Source: an uncultured Bacteroidales bacterium (lineage in GTDB: Bacteria > Bacteroidota > Bacteroidia > Bacteroidales > P3). Taken from it: a DNA stretch of 53,443 nt. Where the stretch lies: contig CAJUFX010000001.1 in NCBI GenBank assembly GCA_910586395.1, positions 533,251-586,693 of the forward strand, written 5' to 3'. Positions 7,264 to 17,000 of this stretch are shown here, in pieces; the first letter of the stretch is position 1; the number at the start of each line of letters is the position of its first letter. Both the position numbers and the translations under genes were made by a program. The notes beneath the pieces are model-generated. The model did no database searches. It saw only the letters and a program-made list of their open reading frames with translations, and was not told where the DNA came from.

Positions 7264-10194
7264 TTAGTAGCCGAAAATCTCTTCGGTCGTCACTTTCTCC
7301 ACCTTGCCGAATTCGCGTTCCAATTTTTCGAAATCGAAATCGGATTCCTTACCCAAAATGATGTAAGTCTGCGGCTGGCCTTTGATTTTTTCCTGCTGGA
7401 ACTTCACGATGTCTTCCATCGTGATGCCGGGGATGGCCTCGTACATGACCTTGCGGGAATCTTCGGTATAACCGAATTTCTTATCCGAAAGATAACGGAA
7501 GATCTTGTCCGTCTTTTGGTCGCGCGACGTACGCAAATCGGAAATCAGGCTGATTTTGGCCAATTCCAATCCCTTTTCGCTCTGCGGCATGTTTTCGTAC
7601 AGTTCGTCGAAGGCCTTGAACGCATCCACGACCTTGTCGTTCTGCGTAATGATAAGCCCCATGTTCACGAAATAGTTGTCCGGCTGGTTGGGACGACGGT
7701 AGAACGACGCGCTCTGGTAAGCCAACGAGCGTTTTTCGCGCAATTCCTGGAATACAATCGCGTTCATGCCACCCCCGAAATAGTTGTTGTACATGTTGAT
7801 GACCGGCATCATATCGCGTTCATACTTTTCGCCGCGCGAAACCATATAGCAGTAAGCCTGCTTGGCATCGTAAGGCGCGAAAACCACGCGGTTTTCGGTC
7901 GTGGCCAACGGTTCGAAACGAACGGCGGCCGGAACCGGCAACATCTTCTTGGGCAGTTTGTGCAGTTTGGTCATGATCTGCGCGACGGATTCCATCGTCT
8001 CAGGACCGTAATACAGAATGGCGTGTTCGGTATGGAACATCGTCTGCAGTTTCTTGATCAGGTCGGCGGACGTAACGGCCAACAACTGCTCTTCGGAAAG
8101 GATATGGCGTACAGGCGAATTAGGCCCGTAGGTCGCGTAAGAAACCAAGGCCGAAACGTTTTCGCCCTGATTGCTCTTGTTGTCATGACGGAGTTTGAGG
8201 ATATCGCCTTTCATGCTCTGCAAAGCCATTTCGTCCGGCTGGCAGTCTTTGATCAGGTTTTCGAACAACGTGACGGCCTTTTCCATATTTTCGGCCAAGC
8301 CGCTCAGACGCACGTAAATGCGTTCGTTCGTCGTGTTCACACTATAACTGCAGGCGATTTTATAGAATTCCTCACGGACTTCGGGCGCACTGAGTTTGGA
8401 GGTGCCCAAATATTCGAGATAAGAAGCCGCCAGGCCGTACAGCAAATCGTTGTAATCGCCCATTTCGAACAGGTACGTCAGTTCGAACGTCGGGTTCTCG
8501 GTGTTGTGCATGTAGTAGAGATCGACTTTCTTACCGATTTTCGTCGTCTCGATGTCTTTGGCATAATCGATAAACTGCGGTTCGATCGGTTCCACCTGCG
8601 CGGCGGCGGCCTTAAGGTCTGTCAGGAACCGGGATTCCACGTCACGGTTGACGACAATGGGCGTAATGGCCGGCTTCTCCACCTTGTGGATGTCGGTCGG
8701 TTCGCCCTGACGTTTGTAAACGACCACATAGTGGCGCGCCAAAAGTTCGGCGGCGAATTTCATGACATCTTCCTTCGTCACTTTCGACAGTTCGTCAATA
8801 TAATTGACGGCTTCGCTCCAAGGCGTGCCTTCCATATAGGCATACGCGATTTTCATGCCGCGGCCCTCGTTGGTCTCCAACTCCTTGTACATTTCGTACT
8901 TCTTGTTGTCGATCGTGGCGGCCAGCATCCAGTCGGGGAAATCACCGTCCTTGATGCGGTTCAGGCCTTCGAGCATCAGGTCTTTCACTTCTTCCAACGT
9001 CTGACCCGCTTTCGGCATGCCGCCCAGCGTGAAAATGCCGCAATCCACCAGCGTGCTGGGGTAAGCGTAGGCGAACATGACTTTCTGCGCCTGGTTCAGA
9101 TCCAAGTCGTACAAACCGGCCTGGCCGTTGTACAGCATATTGGCCACGAGGTCGCCCAACATGGCTTCTTTGGTCGGGGAACCGCCCATCGGGAAACCGA
9201 CGGACACACGTTCGGCTTCAAGACCGACGAATTCCTTTTCTATCGGTGCCTGCAACGGCGCTTCCTTTTCAAACGTAAACTCGGGCACGTCTTTGGCTTT
9301 CAAGCCGCCGAAATATTTTTCGATAATCGCCATGGCTTCCTGCGGGTCGAAATCGCCGGAAAGCACGATGGCCATATTGTTGGGCACGTAATAGGTCTCA
9401 TAGAACGCCTGGATGTTTTTGAGCGAGGGGTTTTTCAGATGTTCGCCCAAACCGAGCACGTTATGGATGCCGTAAGGATGGTGCGGGAACAAGGTTTCCA
9501 TCATAATCTCGCCTACACGACGGCCGTCGTTCGTCAGCGACATGTTCTTTTCTTCATAAACGGTCTCTATTTCCGTATGGAACAGACGGAGCACCATGTT
9601 CTCGAGCCGTTCGGCCTGAACCTTCGCCCAGTTTTCCAATTGGTTGGACGGCACGTTCTCAATATAAATCGTGAAGTCGTAAGACGTACCGGCATTGGTC
9701 CCCGTCGAACCGATGCTCGTCATCAATTTGTCGTATTCGTTCGGGATGGCCAACTTGGAGGCTTCGTACGACAGACTGTCGATAACGTGATAGGCGGCGG
9801 CGCGTTCGGCCGAATCGGTCAGGTTGCGATAGACTTCAAACTGATCGGAAATGGCCTGCAACAAGACGTTTTCCTTTTCGAAATCCATCGTACCGAAATG
9901 CGAGGTACCCTTGAACATCATGTGTTCGAAATAGTGGGCCAACCCCGTGGTTTCCAACGGATCGTGCTTGGAACCGACTTTTACGGGAATATAAGCCTGA
10001 ATACGCGGTTCGGCCTTATTGACACTCAGAAATACCTGCAAACCGTTCGGCAACGTGTACATCTGCACCTGCAACGGGTCGTTCTCCACGGTCGTGAACT
10101 GATAGTTGCCCGCGGTCTGCGCCTGCAAACCGCCCCAGAATCCAATGCACAGGATGCCGAGCAGCAACTTCCATACTTGTTTTACTTTGCTCAT
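7264..10194 (-). CDS. secreted M16-family zinc metallopeptidase (insulinase/pitrilysin type)
   Basis: A 976-residue protein with an N-terminal signal peptide (hydrophobic LLLGILCIGFWGG, cleavage after LQA near residue 25). The inverted zinc motif H87-Y-F-E-H91 and the downstream acidic segment HTEIETVYEE (about 206-215, third zinc ligand) identify the catalytic M16 domain. The second half holds a further M16-like inactive domain pair, giving the usual four-domain clamshell in one chain. It should degrade peptides in the periplasm. The start ATG 10194-10192 is followed at once by a Lys-rich signal sequence. The gene is monocistronic, convergent with mutS2 and divergent from the tRNA. Confidence 0.9.
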   Translation of the reverse strand: MSKVKQVWKLLLGILCIGFWGGLQAQTAGNYQFTTVENDPLQVQMYTLPNGLQVFLSVNKAEPRIQAYIPVKVGSKHDPLETTGLAHYFEHMMFKGTSHFGTMDFEKENVLLQAISDQFEVYRNLTDSAERAAAYHVIDSLSYEASKLAIPNEYDKLMTSIGSTGTNAGTSYDFTIYIENVPSNQLENWAKVQAERLENMVLRLFHTEIETVYEEKNMSLTNDGRRVGEIMMETLFPHHPYGIHNVLGLGEHLKNPSLKNIQAFYETYYVPNNMAIVLSGDFDPQEAMAIIEKYFGGLKAKDVPEFTFEKEAPLQAPIEKEFVGLEAERVSVGFPMGGSPTKEAMLGDLVANMLYNGQAGLYDLDLNQAQKVMFAYAYPSTLVDCGIFTLGGMPKAGQTLEEVKDLMLEGLNRIKDGDFPDWMLAATIDNKKYEMYKELETNEGRGMKIAYAYMEGTPWSEAVNYIDELSKVTKEDVMKFAAELLARHYVVVYKRQGEPTDIHKVEKPAITPIVVNRDVESRFLTDLKAAAAQVEPIEPQFIDYAKDIETTKIGKKVDLYYMHNTENPTFELTYLFEMGDYNDLLYGLAASYLEYLGTSKLSAPEVREEFYKIACSYSVNTTNERIYVRLSGLAENMEKAVTLFENLIKDCQPDEMALQSMKGDILKLRHDNKSNQGENVSALVSYATYGPNSPVRHILSEEQLLAVTSADLIKKLQTMFHTEHAILYYGPETMESVAQIMTKLHKLPKKMLPVPAAVRFEPLATTENRVVFAPYDAKQAYCYMVSRGEKYERDMMPVINMYNNYFGGGMNAIVFQELREKRSLAYQSASFYRRPNQPDNYFVNMGLIITQNDKVVDAFKAFDELYENMPQSEKGLELAKISLISDLRTSRDQKTDKIFRYLSDKKFGYTEDSRKVMYEAIPGITMEDIVKFQQEKIKGQPQTYIILGKESDFDFEKLEREFGKVEKVTTEEIFGY

Positions 10195-10248
10195 GATGAT
10201 TTTATTGTTAATGTTTTATAAATTCCCATCGGTTCGAGCGACCGACTT

Positions 10249-10267
10249 CGCTCCTAATTAAGGAGCG
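10249..10267 (-). promoter_or_regulatory. inverted repeat in the leader of the M16 gene
   Basis: Perfect 7-bp arms CGCTCCT / AGGAGCG around AATTA, about 55 bases upstream of the ATG. A weak -7-like box (TATATTCG on the minus strand) lies directly next to it at about 10268-10275. It may be an operator or a leader hairpin. Confidence 0.4.
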
Positions 10268-10326
10268 CGAATATAACATTTTTTTACCAACATCGGGGTA
10301 TCAGAAAAGCGGTTTTTATATGAAAT

Positions 10327-10358
10327 TTTGTTTTTACAATTTTTTTGACTTACCTTTG
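10327..10358 (+). promoter_or_regulatory. Bacteroidota-type promoter of tRNA-Leu
   Basis: TTTG at 10327-10330 is followed after exactly 20 bases by TACCTTTG at 10351-10358, which matches the TTTG-N20-TAnnTTTG consensus. The tRNA starts 14 bases downstream. Confidence 0.8.
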
Positions 10359-10371
10359 CACCCGCTTTTGA

Positions 10372-10458
10372 GCCCGAGTGGCGGAATTGGTAGACGCGTT
10401 GGTCTCAAACACCAATGGGGTCAAACCCATGCCGGTTCGAGTCCGGCCTCGGGCACCA
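10372..10458 (+). tRNA. tRNA-Leu (anticodon CAA)
   Basis: An 87-base class II tRNA. The acceptor stem GCCCGAG pairs with CTCGGGC, followed by discriminator A and an encoded CCA. The anticodon stem TTGGT/ACCAA holds the loop CTCAAAC, so the anticodon is CAA (reads UUG). It has a variable arm and a T arm with GGTTCGAGTCC. Confidence 0.95.
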
Positions 10459-10488
10459 GCCCTCTGAGTTTTCTCAGGGGGCTTTTTT
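10458..10488 (+). terminator. rho-independent terminator of tRNA-Leu
   Basis: An 11-bp stem (10458-10468 with 10473-10483, one T-G wobble), a TTTT loop and a T run to 10488. It begins on the last base of the CCA end. Confidence 0.9.
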
Positions 10489-10544
10489 ATTAACCTGTCT
10501 TGAAGAGACATTTAGTCTTGAAATGACATTTAGCCGATTGTCCC

Positions 10545-10883
10545 ATGAGCAAGAAACGTCCCGTCGGCATCGTATATTCCACGGCCGCCGATTTCGAATA
10601 CCGATACGACGAACCTGAAACGGCCGAAACGTTGCCGCCCGCCGGACAGGATTTGCGCGTCATGCGCGACAGCAAAGGCCGCGGCGGCAAGACCGTGACG
10701 CTGATCAAAGGCTTCGTCGGCGCGGAAGACGACCTCGAAGCCCTGGCCAAACGCCTCAAAACGTTCTGCGGCGTGGGCGGGGCCTGCAAAGACGGCGAAA
10801 TCCTGCTGCAAGGCGACGTGCGCGAAAAAGCCTGCGCTTATCTCGAAAAGAACGCCTACCGCTTCAAACGGGCGGGCGGCTGA
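10545..10883 (+). CDS. YciH/SUI1-like translation initiation factor
   Basis: A 112-residue protein with the SUI1/eIF1 fold. The basic core LRVMRDSKGRGGKTVTLIKG (about 44-63) is followed by CGVGGACKDGEILLQGD (about 83-99), both hallmark segments of the family. The N-terminal 40 residues are a poorly conserved tail. Bacterial YciH-type proteins bind the 30S subunit near the P site and influence start-codon fidelity, but their physiological role is unsettled. The gene follows the tRNA terminator by 57 bases and appears to be transcribed alone. The ATG start at 10545 is the only one giving the usual family length. Confidence 0.9.
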   Translation: MSKKRPVGIVYSTAADFEYRYDEPETAETLPPAGQDLRVMRDSKGRGGKTVTLIKGFVGAEDDLEALAKRLKTFCGVGGACKDGEILLQGDVREKACAYLEKNAYRFKRAGG

Positions 10884-11000
10884 GCGTAAAAAGGTCTTCC
10901 GCCCGCGGCAAGGCGGCCCTGTTTTTCAGTTCTATTAAGAACTTGATACTCTTTTAGGTTTTATTAAGGATTTTCGATAGGCTACCTGCCAAGCAGATTC

Positions 11001-11008
11001 TACTTTTG
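11001..11008 (+). promoter_or_regulatory. -7 box TACTTTTG of the SprB-repeat gene
   Basis: TACTTTTG matches TAnnTTTG, 25 bases before the start codon. No clean TTTG is seen 20 bases upstream. A small inverted repeat GTTCT-ATTA-AGAAC lies at 10929-10942. Confidence 0.5.
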
Positions 11009-11033
11009 CCTCATAATTTAAATTTCGTTTATT

Positions 11034-14000
11034 ATGAGGCGCATTATCATTAAAACCGCTTTCAAGCGTTCTTTCCCTTTATGGATATGGTTATTTTCCC
11101 TGATTTGCCCGGGCACGGGGCATGCCGTAGAGTTTTGGGAGCATGTGACAGGAGAAAAAACAAAATGGTTAACATTCAACGTATTCTGTCAAAAGATAGG
11201 AGACGCGCCCCTGCCCGCCCAAGAAGAAATTTTCGTCAGCCCTTACTATACCTCGCCGATATTTACCAAAGACCATGAACTGGCGAATTCCGTCTATCTC
11301 CTCCTTTCCTATAAAAGCGGCTGCGCCTTGAGCGACTATAGCGACAGAAACCATTACATCGCTTTTCCCCTATCGGAAAATGATCCGCTTTCCATCGAGC
11401 GTTGCACCGTCATACGGTGCGTCACAAAAGCGGGGGTTTATACCGACGGCCCGACCGATCCGGCGGAAGTCGGGGATGCCGCCGAGTACTTTTACCGCTA
11501 CGATACCATCGCGCTGACCAAATTGCTCCAAAAAGGCAAAGACACGATTCATTCTTCTGAAAAAGGGGTCTATTTTGTCTATTGGCTCGAACCTGCGGTT
11601 AAGGCAAACATCAAGGACATGCCTTCGGAATACGGTTCCCGCAGCCAAGTAACGGCGGAAGCGGTCTGCGACCTGTCCGGCTTGACGGATGCCGTCAAAC
11701 CGCCCCATATTCCTTGGCGTTATTCCATCGGGAACGGTCCGCAACAATATCTGTCCACGCGCGGCGATACCAAAATATCGTTCGGCATGCAAGATCTGAA
11801 CGGTGCCAAACCGGGCGACAACATCCTCCTTGAAGCCGGCAGTTCAAGCGATAATAAAAACAGGAAAGTCATACGATTTTATCCCGAACTACCGCGCGTG
11901 GTCATCCACTCGCAAACCATCCCGCCCACCGACAGCCTGCTCCGCTATCTGGATGTGCACCTCGCCTTCCCGCTCGACGCCGGCAAACAAGAGAAATTCA
12001 CAACGCTGACCTGCTATAAATCCATTTCCATGCGGGAAGACGGGGTTTTCAACATATCGGAATCCGAAGTGCTTTTCCAAACGGACGTCTCGCGGCTCAT
12101 CACAAAAGCCGGCAAAACCAGTATTCCCATTCCGGACGGAAAACAATTATCTCCGGGTACCTATTACATAACGATTGAAGGCAGCGTAAAAGGGAGAAGC
12201 AATCATCCCGACCGGAACGGCCATCTCTATTCGCCGGCGACGCTGAACGCAATGTTTCCTTGCCTGCGTTTCATGGTTAAGCAAAACACGTTAAGCATCT
12301 CCGACCTGACAATCACACAACCCAAATGCCCCAAGCAAAAAGGCGGCATCTCGTTCAATTATACCAAGAGGGCGATTGACGGCGGCAAAAACCATTATGC
12401 TGTGTATGAGTTTATTGACGATGATTGGCAGATCAGCCCGATATTCGACATCCGGGTTACGAGCGGCACCTGGGGTACCGCCGTCAACGTGAAATCCGAT
12501 TCCGTACCGCAAGGCGAACACCATTTCGCTTTCCGCTACTACACCGGCGACAATCTAAACGCCCAATATGAATTCGACGGTTCCATCCCGGTGGTTTCCC
12601 CCATCGAATTGACGATTCAAAAAAAAGACATCAGCGGCACGATTGTCGAAAACGGACAGAACAAGACAAGCGAAGACGGGCATATCGTCATACGGCGGGA
12701 CTGGATACGGAACGGCACGCCTCCCTATACCGTTTCGTACGGTACGCTGAACGCGCAAGGCATGAGCCCGGGCTCTCCAAAACCTTTCCCGCACGATACA
12801 TTGCATATTCCAAAAGCCGGTCATTACTATTTCGGCGTTTCGGACGCCAACCTGTGTCTCACGACCGTCAAAGCGGAAATAAAAGTATTGGACAACCGAT
12901 TGGGCGTATCGGTTCAAGAACAGAGCCCCGTCAGTTGCCACGGTGCAAACGACGGGGTTTTGCAAGCCGTACCTATCGGCACGGTGGATGAAAAATTTCT
13001 CGATTTCACTTGGAAAACACTGAACGGAACCGTTGGAAACGAAGCGACGCTGGGACAAGTGCGGCCCAATACGGCCTATGCGGTGGAAGTCAGGCACAGG
13101 CTACTACCCCAATTGAAAACGACGGCATCGGCTATTTTAACGGAACCCGAACCGTTCAGCATCGCCGTTTCGTCCGTCACCGACGTAAAATGTTATGGAC
13201 AACGCACGGGAGCGGCCGTTTTTCTCGTCAACGGCGGCACGCCGCCCTTAAACGGTTTTTGGGACAATTTTACGGACGGATTCAAGATTGAGAACGTAGC
13301 GGCCGGCCGATATAAACTGAAAGTGTTCGACACCCGCGGCTGTACGGCCGACTATATGGCTTATATCCGACAGCCCGACGCTCCGCTCCGCATTGTGCTG
13401 GACAGCCTGCGGCACGTACACTACGACAGCCGCGGACAGATGCAACTCGGCTATTTCGACGCCCACGCGGAAGGCGGCACGCCCCCGCTCAGCCGCGTGT
13501 CATGTCAGACGTTCGGCTTGCCGCAAACCAACAAATTAGGCGGTCGCTACCCGCTCTTCGCGGGCGACGCCAACGGTTGCACGGTGGATACGACGATTAC
13601 GGTCGAATCTTACGACCGTCTGGGGGCAACAATCGTCAAGACACACGAAGTCAGCTGCTTTAATGGATTCGACGGCGCCTGCGCCCTGCTGATACGCGGC
13701 GGGAACCCGCCTTTCGACGTCCGATGGTCCAACGGCGACACGACACGCGGCCTGACCGACGTACCGGCCGGCACCTACCGTGCCGTGATCACGGACGCCA
13801 CCGGCTGCCGTACGACGGCCGAAGTTATTTTCAACGAACCCGCCCCGATTACGGCCGACAGCCTGCGCGTGGAGCCGCCGGCCTACGCGGGCTATCGAAA
13901 CGGCGTGTTGCCGGCCGTGGCGGCGGACGGACGGATTACCGCCATAATCAAAGGCGGCACGCCGCCTTATCAATACGCATGGACGCATTTGCAGAGTATG

Positions 14001-17000
14001 ATGGTCCGTTACACGGAAATCCCTATACTGGAGCAGGCCGCAAGCGGAACTTACCGCCTGACGGTTTTCGACGCGCGGGACTGCTTCGCCGCCTTCGATA
14101 TCGAGGTGCCGGCCGTGGCGCCTTTACATGCGGTTTTGGAAACGACGGCGGAAATCGCCTGTCAGGGCGAAAGGACGGGCGGCCTGCGGGCGCGGACGAC
14201 AGGCGGCACGCCACCCTACCGCTATGCGTGGCACGTATCCGATCATCCTGCGGAATCCGTGCGGACAGCCATTTTGGCCGGTACGGGCGATGCGCTCGAC
14301 AGCCTACCGGCGGGCCATTACGAAGTGACCGTGACCGACGCCGCGGGCGTGACCTCGACGGCTACGCTGAGTTTGACGGAACCGGAACGGCTACGGCTGA
14401 CCGTGACGGCAGTACAAGCCGCTTCCTACGGCGGTAGCGTGGACGGCGTTTCGCCCGCCGCCACCCGCGACGGGGTTATTGAAGTGTCGCTGAGCGGCGG
14501 CAGCGGCTTGAAACGGTTGCTGTGGATGGACGGGAACGGCGGCGTATGGCAGGCGACCGAAACTGAAAACGGGCGGGCGAGCCGGCGCGATCTTGGCGGC
14601 GGGCTTTACCGCGTGCTGGCGGAAGACACCCGCGGTTGCCGCGACAGCATCGACGTAAGCGTGCCGCAACCGGCCCCGCTCGCATGCACGGTCCGGCAGG
14701 CCGACAGCATCCGGTGCCAAGGCGGACGCGAGGCGACGGCGATAGCGACCGTAACGGGCGGCGAACCGCCTTACCGATACCGCTTCCGTTACGACGAAAC
14801 AGCGACGACGGACGAGCACGCGACAGATCTGAAATCCGAAAGCGATACGGACGGACAGGGCGGCGCGGAATTGGTCTTTCCGATGCTGTGGAAACTGCGC
14901 GCCGGCGACTATACGTTTTACGTGACGGATAAAAACGGTATGGAGAGCCGTTTCCGTTTTCACATTCCCGAACCGGAAGCCTTGCAGGGCGCGTTGCGCC
15001 TGAGCCCCTCGCCCTGCCACGAACCGGAAGCGGGGGTGGCGGCCGCCGAGATACGGGGCGGCACGCCGCCTTACGCCTATCGTTGGCTGTATAACGGGCT
15101 GGAACGCATAGAGAAAAACAGTGACTTGGATGGCTTGGGCGACGGCCGTGTGGAAGTGCGCGTCTTGGACCGCAACGGCTGTGCGCTCGTACTCAACGAC
15201 CGCATCGACAAGCCGGAACCGCTGACCGTATGGGCGAACGTATCGGAAGAGACCTATGCGGGCAGCCAGTACGGACACCGCCCTTTGCCGGCGCGGGACG
15301 GCATGGTGCAATTGGACGCAAGGGGCGGCACGCCGCCTTACCGCTATGCATGGGCGATTTTGGAGCAGACGGGCGGACGGCAGGCGTTGCCCGACACGAC
15401 GGCCCTGATGGAAGGTCTTGCCGCCGGCCGCTACGGCTACCGTGTGACCGACCGCCACGGTTGCGGCTACGAAGGCGTGACGGAAGTGGTTAAAACGCCC
15501 GACTTGACCAGCCATATCGCATTGCGCGGCCTCATCGGCTGCGCCGACAGCCGGGACGGTGTCTTGCAGGCCGTCGTGCAAGGCGGCACGCCGCCCTACC
15601 GCTACGACTGGCAACGCGACGGACAGGCGCTCGGGCGGCAGGCCGGGGCGACGGCCGACAGCTTGGACGAAGGACGCTATCTGCTCACGGTGACCGACGC
15701 CAAGGGCGTGGTATCCGCCGACAGTTTTTATCTGGCCGCCCCACGGCCTTTGACAGCCACGGTGCAGACCATGGCCGTGAGTGGCTACGGGGCGGTGGAT
15801 GGACACATCGATTGGCAGATTACCGGCGGCCGCTCGCCGCATACGGCCGTATGGCAAGCCGCGGACCCGACGCAGGAGGCCCCGATGCAGGCGGCATGGC
15901 AGCCGGTTGACCCGCGGCTTGCCGGCCTGCGGACATGGGAAGGCGACCTGCCCGACAGCCTTCGGAGCGGGATTTACCGCCTGACTTTGACCGACAGCAG
16001 CGGTTGCCGTTTTGAAAAGACGTACACCGTGGAAAGTCCGGACTCCCTGTCTTTGTCGAATCTGCATGTGCTGCACTGCCAAGGCGAAAAAGCCTTTTTG
16101 GCCGACAGTTTCCGTTCGGAAGACAACGGCCGGATAAGGGCCTATCTCTCCGGCGGCGTACCGCCTTACGATATCGTGTGGCGTGACACGACGGGCAAGG
16201 CCGTGGCGGCATTTGAGGCGGCTGAGGGCGGCGACGTCGGCATTTCGGATCTGCCGGCCGGCCGTTACGCCTTGCAGGCCACCGACGCCCACGGTTACGG
16301 CCTGAGCCATGACGTTGACGTGGAACTGAGCACGGAGGTACGCGTCCTGCTGGAGGAAACGGCGTCCATTCCCTGCCACGGCGACAGCGGCGTATTGGCC
16401 GTTCTGGCCGACGGCGGCAAAGCGCCTTACGTTTACCGTTGGTACCGGATTTTGCAAGAAGGACAGGCGGTTTCGGCGGCGATGGAAGACGCGGCGCGGG
16501 AAGACGCGGCGGCGCGGGCCGAGGAGTCGGACGCCCGTCGGGAAGTCGCTTTGCCGCTACAGTCGGCCGTAAGTCCGCCGCTCCCCGCCGGCTTCTACCG
16601 TGTGGAGATTGAAGACGTCTATGGCGTCGTGGCCAGCGACAGCCTCTTTTTGAACGAACCGGAACCGCTCCGTTTGGCGGCGGACTTACAGCCGTGGACG
16701 GCGGAAACGCCCGACACGCTCTCTTCCGCTCCGGCCGGCCGGCTTCATCCCAATCCGACCGGCGGTTGCCCGCCCTATCGGTACGATTGGGCGCACGGCG
16801 ACACGAACGACCGCATCGCCTATCGGCATGGCGGCCACTATGCCGTGACGGTTTACGACCGGCATGCGTGCGCCGTGCGCGGAGAATTTCCATTCGACGG
16901 ACAGGCCGATTTCGAAGCCCGCATCAGCTGTACGCAACCCGTGAGTTGCCACGGCGAAGCCGACGGTGCACTGAGCGTGGAAATTCTCGGCGGGCAACCG

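Noticed and set aside
7516..10221. 901-codon open frame on the plus strand
   Set aside because: It is the antisense of the M16 peptidase gene; no motif is recognisable.
14391..16457. 688-codon open frame on the minus strand
   Set aside because: It mirrors the SprB repeats of the opposite gene; its own repeats only reflect theirs.
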